Source: Sediminibacterium ginsengisoli
GTDB lineage: Bacteria; Bacteroidota; Bacteroidia; Chitinophagales; Chitinophagaceae
NCBI RefSeq assembly: GCF_900167075.1
Contig: NZ_FUWH01000001.1
Span: forward strand, 62,001-126,000
DNA: 64,000 nucleotides
Direction: 5' to 3'
Below are positions 8,031 to 16,510 of the stretch, piece after piece (position 1 is the first letter of the stretch; every line of letters starts with the position of its first letter). A program made the translations under genes and the position numbers. The notes under the pieces were generated by a model that made no database searches, was not told where the DNA came from, and saw only the letters and a list, made by a program, of their open reading frames with translations.

Positions 8031-8903
8031 TTATTTAATGATCCGGTAATTCCTGAAATCAAAAAGACGGATACCGGTGATCTTTTCAAAGTAATATAAC
8101 AGCTTATCCTTGAATGAGAATTTTTTCTTTGTGATATCCAGGTCTACCTGCCAGTTCTTTCGTGCAATACGGTCCAGCATCACCGATGGGTGTGTCCCCT
8201 GGAAACGCTGAAGGGAATCGAAAAGATTAAAATCGTAGAAATCGGGGCTCATCATGAATTCCTTCAGATGCTCATCATCATGCCACAATTTGCTGAACTG
8301 TTTTTGTTTCTTCATCATCTGCTCGGGACTTTTTACCCAGCCGTAATGATAAACATAAGCATCGATGGGTTTCACATCCAGCTTCGCGTGGCCGATCCTG
8401 AAACCCTGCGCATCTTTATAGGCATTGATCTTTTTATCGTTCCTGATCACACGCACTTCATGATCATACCATTTGCGGCTGTCGCCTATATAATCGTAAG
8501 TGCCGTAAAAATGAAGGTATTTGAAAAGAAGTCCCTTCACACGCAGATCGTCCTTGTATTTTTCGCAGGCATCCCTGATCACGCCATGGTATTTTTCATG
8601 AACGGCTTCATCGCCCTGGATATAAAAAGCCCAGGTGCTTTCGGGGTCTATCAGGTGGAATGCCTTGTCCGTTTCTGCAGCCAGAACAGTTCCGCCGGAG
8701 CGCAATGCGGGATCCCATACGGAATGATGGATGATGATCTTGGGGCTGTTGATAGAGCGGATCAGCGCTTCGGTATCGTCTTCCGAATCGCCCACCAGTA
8801 CGATCATTTCGTCAACAACCGGCAGGATGGATCGGATGGCTTCAACAACAGGATAGTCATTTTTAACGGCATTCCTGATAATGGTAAAACCCGAAATTTT
8901 CAT
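8031..8903 (-). CDS. GT2-like glycosyltransferase
   Basis: This 290-residue protein of the GT-A fold starts MKISGFTIIRNAVKNDYPVVEAI, typical of GT2 enzymes with the xFTIIRNA start. The sequence VLVGDSEDDT forms the nucleotide-binding acidic loop. The C-terminal half is rich in Tyr/Trp/His (YHYGWVKSPEQM), as in a branch often annotated as glycosyltransferase family 2. The ATG at 8903 was preferred over an in-frame TTG nine bases upstream. It is divergent from the LON-domain gene. Confidence 0.75.
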   Translation of the reverse strand: MKISGFTIIRNAVKNDYPVVEAIRSILPVVDEMIVLVGDSEDDTEALIRSINSPKIIIHHSVWDPALRSGGTVLAAETDKAFHLIDPESTWAFYIQGDEAVHEKYHGVIRDACEKYKDDLRVKGLLFKYLHFYGTYDYIGDSRKWYDHEVRVIRNDKKINAYKDAQGFRIGHAKLDVKPIDAYVYHYGWVKSPEQMMKKQKQFSKLWHDDEHLKEFMMSPDFYDFNLFDSLQRFQGTHPSVMLDRIARKNWQVDLDITKKKFSFKDKLLYYFEKITGIRLFDFRNYRIIK

Positions 8904-8998
8904 ACACTGCAAAATTGTTGCGGCAAAGAACCGAAAACTTTTGCATCTTGCCTATCTATACTTTTAAAAACGGCAAAGTGTGCAGCGGGAGGTAGCGT

Positions 8999-9640
8999 AT
9001 GACAAACTTTATTCCCATCTTTCCCCTTGGCATTGTGGTATATCCCGGTGAATATGTGAACCTGCATATTTTCGAAGACCGCTATAAACAACTGGTAAAC
9101 GACTGTCACAAATCAGGTAAACCTTTCGGCATACCGGTAGTAGTGAAAGACCGGCTGGAGGAAAGCGGCACACTGGTTTCAATAACCGAGATCGTAACCA
9201 CTTATCCCGACGGGAAGATGGACATCCGCATCCGCGGCGAACAGGTCTTCAATGTGCTGGAAGTGATTCCTTCCGTGCCGGACAAATTATACCAGGGCGC
9301 CATAGTGAGCTACCCGGCCAACAGCGAAAGAAAGAACCGGGTGGCACTGGTACAGGTGCTTGCGGCGCTGCAGCTTCTCCATAAACTGCTGGGTGTAGCG
9401 AAGGATTTTAAAAAGAAAGAGCAGGACCTGGTGAGTTACGACCTGGCGCATCATGCAGGCCTGGCTCTGGAGGAAGAATATGAACTGCTCTGTCTCCTGC
9501 ACGAATCGCAGCGGCTGGAATACCTGAAACGGCATCTCGATAAGGCTCTTCCCATGCTGGCAGGTATGGAAGATCTGAAAGAACGGATTAAGCTCAATGG
9601 TCATTTCAGGGAATTGAAAGGCTTTAATTTTGGACTATAA
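8999..9640 (+). CDS. LON N-terminal-domain protein
   Basis: This 213-residue protein consists of the substrate-binding N-terminal domain of Lon (PIFPLGIVVYPGEYVNLHIFE, then DIRIRGEQVF) plus a helical tail. It carries neither the AAA+ nor the protease domain. Stand-alone LON-domain proteins are widespread and their role is unclear; peptide binding is inferred from the fold. It is followed almost immediately by coaX, whose ATG lies 11 bp after this stop. Confidence 0.88.
   Translation: MTNFIPIFPLGIVVYPGEYVNLHIFEDRYKQLVNDCHKSGKPFGIPVVVKDRLEESGTLVSITEIVTTYPDGKMDIRIRGEQVFNVLEVIPSVPDKLYQGAIVSYPANSERKNRVALVQVLAALQLLHKLLGVAKDFKKKEQDLVSYDLAHHAGLALEEEYELLCLLHESQRLEYLKRHLDKALPMLAGMEDLKERIKLNGHFRELKGFNFGL
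9625..9632 (+). promoter_or_regulatory. Possible -7 box before coaX
   Basis: TAATTTTG matches TAnnTTTG and lies within the end of the LON-domain gene, 19 bp before the coaX ATG. No -33 TTTG stands at the right distance, so this is only a candidate internal promoter. Confidence 0.3.
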
Positions 9641-9650
9641 CAAGAATGGC

Positions 9651-10385
9651 ATGCAAACAACAGTATGTTTCGATTTTGGCAATACCCGGCTCAAATGCGC
9701 GGTATTCAAAGGGCGGGAAATAGCAGAGATTATAACCCTCGAAAATGATGGCCCGGAAACCATACAGGCATTACTGGATACCTGGAAACCGCAGAAATCC
9801 ATCCTGTCATCAGTGATCAGGCACAGCGAAACACTGGAAAAGCAGCTGGCAGACCAGACCCGCTTTCATAAACTGGGTCATACCAGCAGGTTGCCCATGT
9901 CTACACCGGTAGGCAAGCCCGAGACCATCGGGGCAGACAGGCTGGCCCTTTGCGCGGCGGCGGTGGACCTTTTCCCCCAACAGCATAACCTGGTGATCGC
10001 ACTGGGTACCTGCATTACCTATAATTTCATTAATAATCAGCATCAATTCCTCGGCGGAGCGATTTCCCCGGGTATGAACATGCGTTTCCGCGCCATGCAC
10101 GAACAGACGGCACTTTTACCCCTGGTAAAGGCAGAAATGCATTTTCCGCTGGTCGGATACGACACAAAAACCAATATGCTGAGCGGCGTAATACTAGGAA
10201 TGGCCAAAGAAATAGATGGAATTATTGATGAATATGCCCTGAAATACAGCAACTTTAACGTGCTGTTAACCGGGGGTGATATGGGTTTTTTTGTATCGCA
10301 TCTAAAAAAGAGGATATTTGCCGACCCTTACTTAATTTTTAAAGGCCTGTATGCGATCAGTGAGCACAACAGCGGCCAGGCTTAG
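9651..10385 (+). CDS. coaX: Type III pantothenate kinase
   Basis: This 244-residue kinase catalyses the first step of coenzyme A synthesis (ATP plus pantothenate to 4'-phosphopantothenate). The ASKHA-fold motifs are clear: CFDFGNTRLK phosphate loop, GADRLALCAAA, LGTCITYNFI and GGAISPGMNMR. The ATG at 9651 was chosen over an upstream TTG because it puts DFGNT at the usual distance from the N-terminus. Its last 35 bp overlap the start of the following outer-membrane protein gene, which indicates translational coupling. Confidence 0.93.
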   Translation: MQTTVCFDFGNTRLKCAVFKGREIAEIITLENDGPETIQALLDTWKPQKSILSSVIRHSETLEKQLADQTRFHKLGHTSRLPMSTPVGKPETIGADRLALCAAAVDLFPQQHNLVIALGTCITYNFINNQHQFLGGAISPGMNMRFRAMHEQTALLPLVKAEMHFPLVGYDTKTNMLSGVILGMAKEIDGIIDEYALKYSNFNVLLTGGDMGFFVSHLKKRIFADPYLIFKGLYAISEHNSGQA

Positions 10386-11724
10386 CCTGCCAATACTATT
10401 TGGATTTTCCCTGCTTAGCGCCTCGGCGCAGGAGAACTCTCCCTACACCCGTTATGGTATGGGAGATCTTTACAACGGAACACATATCATCAGTCGCTCC
10501 ATGGGAGGTCTGGGTGCAGTATATTCAGACGGACTGAACAATAATATTGGCCAGTCTATCAATTTCCAGAACCCTGCAACCTACAGCAACCTGTATATGA
10601 CAACGTTCGATATGGGACTTACCATCGACAGCAGGACCCTTCGCAGCGAAAACCCCTCCGGCAAGTTCGGTTCCAGGTATTTTGCCCCTACTTATCTTTC
10701 GGTAGGTATGCCCCTGAACAAGAATAAAAGCCTGGGCATGGCATTCGGACTGAGGCCTGTAACGAGGATCAATTATTCTGTGCATGAATTCGGAAAAGTA
10801 GGCACCAACGACAGTCTGGGTACTATTTATGAAGGCTCCGGTGGCCTCAACCAGGTATTTGCAGGGTTGGGAAAAAGGTGGAAAGCACTGAGCATCGGGT
10901 TCAATACGGGTTATAATTTCGGCAGGAGGGAGATCTCTACCAAAAAAACATTCCTGAACGATTCAGTATACCATTACCAATCGAAATCCTTTTCTGCAAC
11001 AGATTTTAACGGAATATTCTTTAACGCGGGCATCCAGTACGACCTACCCATCGCGAAACGAGAAAACACCAATCTGAAATCTACTGAAAGGTATTACCTG
11101 CGCTTCGGAGCTACAGCTTCGCTGAGCCAGAAAATGTCTGCAAGCCAGGATATTATACGTGAAACCTACACGCAAACCACTTCCGGAGATATTACCATCG
11201 ACAGCGTCTACGCATCCAAAAATCTGAAAGGCAAAATAGAACTGCCGGCCAGTTATTCCGGTGGTGTTATGCTGCATAAAACGGTATCAAATACAAGAGG
11301 GGTGTTTGAAATGTGGTCGATCGGCGCAGAATACAGTGCTACCCAATGGAGCAAATACAGGTTCTACGGCCAGACAGATCCACTGGTGAACAGCTGGCAG
11401 TTCCGCCTGGGAGCGCAGCTGAGCCCCGATCCGATCAGTGCACGCAACTACTGGAGCAATGTAAACTACCGCGCAGGTGTATACTTTGGTAAAGATTATG
11501 TGAATGCGGACGGTAAAGAACTGAAACAATTCGGTATTTCCCTGGGTGCAGGACTTCCCATCAAAAAATGGCGCTCTTACGATTACCAGTTTACGGTGAT
11601 CAACACAGCCCTGCAATTCGGTAAAAGAGGTTCAGGGGTGAACAACATCACTGAAAACTTCTTCCAGTTCTCGGTTGGATTCAGTCTGAGCGATGTCTGG
11701 TTCAGAAAAATGAAATATGATTAA
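10351..11724 (+). CDS. Outer-membrane beta-barrel protein
   Basis: This 457-residue protein has a signal peptide (cleavage after ASAQ, about residue 27), then ENSPYTRYGMGDLY and alternating hydrophobic/aromatic strands rich in Gly/Ser/Tyr. It ends in a C-terminal strand closing with aromatic residues (SLSDVWFRKMKYD). This looks like a FadL/PorV-type barrel. It overlaps coaX by 35 bp and lptC by 8 bp, so it sits inside an lptC operon. A function in lipid or LPS handling is inferred only from that context. Confidence 0.75.
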   Translation: MRSVSTTAARLSLPILFGFSLLSASAQENSPYTRYGMGDLYNGTHIISRSMGGLGAVYSDGLNNNIGQSINFQNPATYSNLYMTTFDMGLTIDSRTLRSENPSGKFGSRYFAPTYLSVGMPLNKNKSLGMAFGLRPVTRINYSVHEFGKVGTNDSLGTIYEGSGGLNQVFAGLGKRWKALSIGFNTGYNFGRREISTKKTFLNDSVYHYQSKSFSATDFNGIFFNAGIQYDLPIAKRENTNLKSTERYYLRFGATASLSQKMSASQDIIRETYTQTTSGDITIDSVYASKNLKGKIELPASYSGGVMLHKTVSNTRGVFEMWSIGAEYSATQWSKYRFYGQTDPLVNSWQFRLGAQLSPDPISARNYWSNVNYRAGVYFGKDYVNADGKELKQFGISLGAGLPIKKWRSYDYQFTVINTALQFGKRGSGVNNITENFFQFSVGFSLSDVWFRKMKYD

Positions 11725-12349
11725 TCGGTCCGGTCATAAAAATTATTTTGCAGCCGCCCTGATCAGCGGCTGCTTTTTTATGTTCGGATGTGAGAATGAT
11801 ATCAATGAAGTAAAACAGCTCGGTGCAAAAAAACCGAGTATTGAAGAGGGAAAAAAAATAGAAAGTTACCTCAGCACCGATGGTAAAGTACGTGCAAAAC
11901 TTACCGCACCGATACTGCTTCGTTACCAGGGCGACAGTACCCGTAAATCCGAATTTCCTCAATCGCTCCATGTAGATTTTTATAATGACAGCCTGAAAGT
12001 AGAAAGCCAGCTGAGCGCGAAATACGGAAACTATATAGAAGGCGAGAACAAAGTATTCCTGCGCGACAGTGTGGTTGTATTCAATATAAAAGGTGATACA
12101 CTTTTTACCGAAGAGCTTTACTGGGATCAGACCCAGAGCCTGTTGTATACGGATAAACAGGTAGTGATCAGCCAGAAAAACCCGCGCCAGAAGATAATCG
12201 GCCTCAAAGGCATGAAATGCCGCCAGGATATGTCGGATATGACCATTTATGAATTACGCCCCGGCAGTTTCCTGATTGTGCCAGACAGTACCACTACCCG
12301 GCGCGACAGCATTGCCACCCCTGCGCCCGCACCTGCCAAAACACACTAA
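11717..12349 (+). CDS. lptC: LPS export protein LptC, lipoprotein form
   Basis: This 210-residue protein is the periplasmic bridge component that takes LPS from the LptBFG transporter to LptA. The N-terminus carries a lipobox-like FMFGC (Cys about 25), then a beta-jellyroll of repeated short strands (AKYGNYIEGENKVFLRDSVVV, with residues such as DTLFTEELYWD) as in Bacteroidota LptC. The C-terminus is Pro/Ala/Thr-rich and probably flexible. It overlaps the preceding barrel-protein gene by 8 bp. Confidence 0.85.
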   Translation: MINRSGHKNYFAAALISGCFFMFGCENDINEVKQLGAKKPSIEEGKKIESYLSTDGKVRAKLTAPILLRYQGDSTRKSEFPQSLHVDFYNDSLKVESQLSAKYGNYIEGENKVFLRDSVVVFNIKGDTLFTEELYWDQTQSLLYTDKQVVISQKNPRQKIIGLKGMKCRQDMSDMTIYELRPGSFLIVPDSTTTRRDSIATPAPAPAKTH

Positions 12350-12422
12350 GGGTTTCGTTTCTGCAAAGCGGATTATGAAGTAACTTGCTGTACATTCCTT
12401 ACTAAACTTAAACAGGACAAAC

Positions 12423-13412
12423 ATGGAATACAGGAGAATGGGCCGTACCGGCCTTCAGCTAAGTGTGCTCAGTTACGGCAGCTGGGTAACTTTTCATAAA
12501 CAGATAGACGATAGCAGCGCAGATGAACTGATGGGAATTGCCTACGATGCCGGCATCAACTTTTTTGATAATGCAGAAGTATACGCCCTGGGCGAAAGTG
12601 AAAAAATGATGGGCCGGGTACTGCGTAATAAAAACTGGGACCGGACTTCCTATACACTTTCTTCCAAAGCCTATTTTGGCTGGCGCGGAAACGAAAACAA
12701 ACCCAACCAGACAGGACTGAGTCGTAAACACCTTACCGAAGCCTGTCATGAAGCTTTGCAACGCCTGCAGACCGATTACCTTGATCTCTATTTCTGCCAC
12801 AGGCCCGATACCGGCGTGCCTATAGAAGAAGTAGTATGGACCATGCACAACCTGATACAACAGGGAAAGGTTCTTTACTGGGGTACCAGCCAGTGGAGCG
12901 GCGCTGAAATCATGGAAGCGCACCGGGTGGCGCAGCAATACAGCCTGATCGGTCCAACGGTAGAGCAACCGCAGTATAATATGTTCGAAAGATTTAAAAT
13001 GGAGCAGGATTATCTGCCTGTTTTCAAAAATGTGGGTCTTGGAACAACGATCTGGAGTCCGCTGGCAGCAGGATTCCTGACCGGAAAGTACAATAACGGG
13101 ATCCCGGAAGGTTCACGCCTGGCAATAGAAGGTTTTAACTGGCTGAAAGACAGGTGGATACAGGATGCGAAGCTCGAAAAAGTAAAGAAACTGGGGCAGC
13201 TGGCCGCAGATCTGAATGTTTCCCTCGCGTCGCTTGCCATTGCCTGGACGATCCATAATCCGAATGTGACCACAGCCATACTTGGTGCAACCCGTAAGGA
13301 ACAACTGCATGAAAACCTGAAAGCCCTCGAGGTGTTACCGATTTTAACAACAGCGGTAATGGAACAGATAGAAAATATACTGGAAAATAAACCGGTACTG
13401 GATCTCGCATAA
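12423..13412 (+). CDS. Aldo/keto reductase, KvBeta/YghZ-type
   Basis: This 329-residue NADPH-dependent TIM-barrel reductase starts MEYRRMGRTGLQLSVLSYG. The catalytic tetrad is in place: Asp in INFFDNAEVYALGE, the Tyr in the same motif, Lys in LSSKAYFG and His in LYFCHRP. IWSPLAAGFLTGKY is the cofactor loop of the voltage-gated potassium-channel-beta/YghZ branch, which reduces aldehydes such as methylglyoxal. It has a terminator immediately downstream and is probably a single-gene unit. Confidence 0.92.
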   Translation: MEYRRMGRTGLQLSVLSYGSWVTFHKQIDDSSADELMGIAYDAGINFFDNAEVYALGESEKMMGRVLRNKNWDRTSYTLSSKAYFGWRGNENKPNQTGLSRKHLTEACHEALQRLQTDYLDLYFCHRPDTGVPIEEVVWTMHNLIQQGKVLYWGTSQWSGAEIMEAHRVAQQYSLIGPTVEQPQYNMFERFKMEQDYLPVFKNVGLGTTIWSPLAAGFLTGKYNNGIPEGSRLAIEGFNWLKDRWIQDAKLEKVKKLGQLAADLNVSLASLAIAWTIHNPNVTTAILGATRKEQLHENLKALEVLPILTTAVMEQIENILENKPVLDLA

Positions 13413-13421
13413 GGCATTGAT

Positions 13422-13468
13422 AAAGAAGGAACAGCGAACTGCTTAAGCAGACTGTTCCTTCTTTTATT
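13422..13468 (+). terminator. Intrinsic terminator after aldo/keto reductase
   Basis: A 13-bp perfect stem, AAAGAAGGAACAG at 13422-13434 and CTGTTCCTTCTTT at 13452-13464, is followed by TTATTTT. The A-rich 5' arm would allow it to work on both strands. Confidence 0.9.
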
Positions 13469-13563
13469 TTTACCGGGAACGCTCCCTTTCCGGCTTTGTT
13501 ACAAAAAAAACTACATCATTTTCCAACCTTTTGGCAAATCCCCGCTCTTATTAAAGGAAATCA

Positions 13564-14115
13564 TTGGAACAGGAATATACCATACAAACGGCTGTTGTGA
13601 GAAAAGCCTGCAAGGGCGATGGGGAATCTCAGTCCTGGCTGTACCGTCAGTACAGTAAGGCAATGTTCAACATCTGCATGCGCATGACCGGTAATCGCAA
13701 TGATGCGGAGGATGTACTTCAGGACGCTTTTATACTGGCGTTCAGGAACATCCACCAGCTGAAAGAGCCTGCGCAGTTCGGTGGCTGGTTGAAACGGATC
13801 GTGGTTAATGAATGTATCCGTTTCAGCAAAAAGAACCTGCAATGGAGCGACTGGGATGAAAAATGGGACGATTCGCTGCGAAATGAAGAGCCCGAATGGT
13901 GGACAACGGTAAGCCTCGAACTGGTACACCGCGAGATCAAAGGGTTACCCGACGGGTGCAGGCAGGTGTTCAACCTGTATGTGCTGGAAGATTACAGTCA
14001 CAGGGACATCGCATCAAACCTCGGCATTTCGGAATCCACCAGCAAAAGCCAGTATCATAGGGCCAGGCAACTATTGAAAGAAAGAATAACAAAGCAATTA
14101 CAAATACATGGATGA
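13564..14115 (+). CDS. ECF-type sigma-70 family factor
   Basis: This 183-residue sigma factor has region 2 (YRQYSKAMFNICMRMTGNRNDAEDVLQDAF, quoted in part) and region 4 (VFNLYVLEDYSHRDIASNLGISESTSKS) and lacks regions 1 and 3, as ECF factors do. The start is a TTG preceded by AAAGGAA at a good distance; no in-frame ATG precedes region 2. Its stop overlaps the next gene by 8 bp, and that gene encodes a single-pass membrane protein, so an anti-sigma relationship is likely. Confidence 0.9.
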   Translation: MEQEYTIQTAVVRKACKGDGESQSWLYRQYSKAMFNICMRMTGNRNDAEDVLQDAFILAFRNIHQLKEPAQFGGWLKRIVVNECIRFSKKNLQWSDWDEKWDDSLRNEEPEWWTTVSLELVHREIKGLPDGCRQVFNLYVLEDYSHRDIASNLGISESTSKSQYHRARQLLKERITKQLQIHG

Positions 14116-14848
14116 ATTTAAAAAATACCTGCAGCAAAACGCCGGATCGCTTGATCAGGATGAGCCAGCTCCCGATTTGTGGAACAGGATCAGCGCGGAG
14201 CTACAGCCACCTGTGGTGAAAAAGACCAATGTGGTGATGATGGTTGTGCGCTGGTCTGTAGCCGCCTGCATCATTGTGCTGGCAGGCATCGGAACCTGGC
14301 ACCTGGTTAAGGGCAGTAAGACGGCTGCTCCGGAAGCGCCGACAGCTAACATAATCAAAGACACGCCGCCAGCAAAAACCGATGCACCCGTTGAACAGCC
14401 TGAAACAGTTACAACTACGGAGCCGGAAGTGCTGGCCAAAGCGGATGTAAAGCCGGCGGCTAAAAAGCCGAAAGTACAAAAGCAGCCAACACCTAAGGAA
14501 TTGTCTCCGGATATGCAAATGCTGCAGAATATTGAAAACAGTTTCACGCAGGTGATCAACCTGCAGCGTGAGAAAGTAAGTACCATGCCGATGTATGCGG
14601 AAACGCCTGAGTATTTCAATGATTTCAAAATACAGATCAAACAGATGGAGAAAGATGAGAAAGTAATCAAGTCAGACATTGCAAAGCGCGGCATGAACGA
14701 CGAGTTACTGGATCAGCTGATCAACCTGTACCAGCAGAAGCTGAACACCCTGAAGCAATTACAGCTTGAGATGAACAAGCTCAACAGCCGGTACAAAAAG
14801 AGCAGACAGCCTGTTGATCCTACCAGAACCTATTTCCTAAACATTTAA
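14108..14848 (+). CDS. Single-pass membrane protein, putative anti-sigma factor
   Basis: This 246-residue protein has a short cytoplasmic N-terminus (MDEFKKYLQQ...PAPDLWNRI), one transmembrane helix at about residues 42-65 and a Pro/Ala/Thr-rich periplasmic linker. A charged, predicted helical or coiled C-domain full of Gln/Leu/Lys follows. Topology and the 8-bp overlap with the ECF sigma gene point to an anti-sigma role. I see no clear zinc-binding HxxxCxxC motif, so the family is not certain. It is followed 12 bp later by a secreted DUF4097-like gene. Confidence 0.65.
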   Translation: MDEFKKYLQQNAGSLDQDEPAPDLWNRISAELQPPVVKKTNVVMMVVRWSVAACIIVLAGIGTWHLVKGSKTAAPEAPTANIIKDTPPAKTDAPVEQPETVTTTEPEVLAKADVKPAAKKPKVQKQPTPKELSPDMQMLQNIENSFTQVINLQREKVSTMPMYAETPEYFNDFKIQIKQMEKDEKVIKSDIAKRGMNDELLDQLINLYQQKLNTLKQLQLEMNKLNSRYKKSRQPVDPTRTYFLNI

Positions 14849-14860
14849 TCACAACTTTAT

Positions 14861-16255
14861 ATGCAAACCCCGATGAAAAGAATTTTATTCAGCAGTATGG
14901 CGGTCCTGGCTTTTGCAGGAAGCGTACATGCCCAACAACTGACAGTGCTGCCACCACTGGCTTCAAGACCTGCTTCTGATGCGAAAGAACAAATGGCTAT
15001 TAATAGTGACATTGACAGGTATAACAGTAACCTTGGCAAGTGCTGCGAAGAGCCGGGGCAGACAAGCCGCACTTTTAACCCTGCCGATCTGAAATCCAAG
15101 GAAGTAAGCCAGGAAGTGGCGATGCCTAAAGGTGGCGAAGTGTACATCGAAAACACCTATCGTACCACGCAGATCAAGATCTGGGATCAGCCTAAGGTAA
15201 AAGTAGTTACTACTGTATTTTACGAAGGTGAAGATAAACTGAGCAACGAAGAGTGGCTGGAAAAAGTAAACCTGTCGCTCCGTACACTGGGGACATCTGT
15301 AAAGATCAAATCCGGTGGTATCAACACAAGCGGCACTGTATTTTATGGCTCGGGTACAACCATTGCCAGCAGCGGGTCACGTAACAACACAGCAATTTTC
15401 AATGGCAATGGCCAGAATATAGGCACCAACAACAGTGTAAAACGTATGCTGGTGATTTATATCCCTTCCGGAACAAAGGTTGATATCGAAAGTAAATATG
15501 CCGATGTGCAACTGCCTTCAGGTATTGGTAATGTGATCCTGGATATATCCAACGGAAACGTGGAAGGCGAATCGCTGAACAAACTGATCCTGCGCTCCAA
15601 ATACACCAACGTGAACCTGGGCGATATCAAGGAAGCAGAAGTGGAACTCTCTAACGGCCGCTTTACCGCCAAAAATGTAGGCGACCTGGATATCGATACC
15701 AAATATGCCACTGTAGAACTGGCAGCAGCTAAAAAAGTGGTAATGCGCAGCACCAACGATGAGTACGAACTCGAAGATGTGGAAGATATCCGCGGCCGCA
15801 AGAACTATGGCAATATGCGTATCACAAGGCTGAACGGTTCGTTCGACCTGGAAGGAAGCAATGCAGACATCAAGATCCGCAACCTGGGCGCCAATGTAAG
15901 CAGTATTAAAGTGAACAATAAATACGCCGATATCCGCATCCCGCTCCGCGAAACCAAAAGTTATGCGATCAACTTTTCCGGAGCATACAGTTCAGTATAC
16001 GGCAACTTTGAGAAGAAACCATACACTGCAACCGATAAAGATGCAAAAGAAACAAAAGAGAGCTCTGTTACCGTAAACACTACCACAACCACAGTTTCAG
16101 GTAACGTGTACCGTAACAATACGCCGCTCACTGTAATAGGCCGTTCTACCATGGACCGCAACAGCGATAATCCATCGATGTTTACCGCCAATGTGGGCGA
16201 TGGTAAACTGAAGATCGACATGAAGTGTCAGAACTGTACCGTAGATTTTAAATAA
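14861..16255 (+). CDS. Secreted DUF4097-like repetitive beta protein
   Basis: This 464-residue protein has a signal peptide ending near HAQQ. From about residue 190 to the end it shows repeated short strands (VDIESKYADVQLP, LILRSKYTNVNLG, GDLDIDTKYATVEL), the right-handed beta-helix-like pattern of DUF4097/adhesin-type proteins. Two Cys pairs (KCCEE near the start, KCQNC at the end) are notable. It is the third gene of a unit with the ECF sigma and membrane-protein genes, so it may be sensed by, or be the output of, that system. Function is unknown. Confidence 0.7.
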   Translation: MQTPMKRILFSSMAVLAFAGSVHAQQLTVLPPLASRPASDAKEQMAINSDIDRYNSNLGKCCEEPGQTSRTFNPADLKSKEVSQEVAMPKGGEVYIENTYRTTQIKIWDQPKVKVVTTVFYEGEDKLSNEEWLEKVNLSLRTLGTSVKIKSGGINTSGTVFYGSGTTIASSGSRNNTAIFNGNGQNIGTNNSVKRMLVIYIPSGTKVDIESKYADVQLPSGIGNVILDISNGNVEGESLNKLILRSKYTNVNLGDIKEAEVELSNGRFTAKNVGDLDIDTKYATVELAAAKKVVMRSTNDEYELEDVEDIRGRKNYGNMRITRLNGSFDLEGSNADIKIRNLGANVSSIKVNNKYADIRIPLRETKSYAINFSGAYSSVYGNFEKKPYTATDKDAKETKESSVTVNTTTTTVSGNVYRNNTPLTVIGRSTMDRNSDNPSMFTANVGDGKLKIDMKCQNCTVDFK

Positions 16256-16279
16256 CAGGCTTCATATCCCCTATACAAC

Positions 16280-16314
16280 GGCTGGGTAACTGTAAATGGT
16301 TATCCAGCCCCTTT
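16280..16314 (+). terminator. Intrinsic terminator after the sigma/DUF4097 unit
   Basis: GGCTGGGTAAC (16280-16290) pairs with GTTATCCAGCC (16299-16309), an 11-bp stem with one G-T pair, and is followed by CCTTTT. Confidence 0.8.
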
Positions 16315-16401
16315 TAAAAAATTTTGCGCGGGAATACAGGATTGTTTGAAGCGCATCAAATTCACACAGCCGATTTTTCTCATGTTGTTATTATCGGTAT
16401 C

Positions 16402-16423
16402 GTACCCCGTTTCCACGGGGTAC
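16402..16423. other. Perfect 9-bp intergenic hairpin
   Basis: GTACCCCGT, the tetraloop TTCC and ACGGGGTAC form a compact hairpin about 90 bp before the CBS-protein ATG. Only TTCTGTT follows it, so it is not a classic terminator; it may be a second terminator or a structured leader element. Confidence 0.5.
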
Positions 16424-16510
16424 TTCTGTTAACAGGGTATACAACCGCAGGATATGGCTGATGGCCGGCCCGGCTTTTGCTATATAGATTTTTTGTTCTA
16501 TTTTTCCTGT

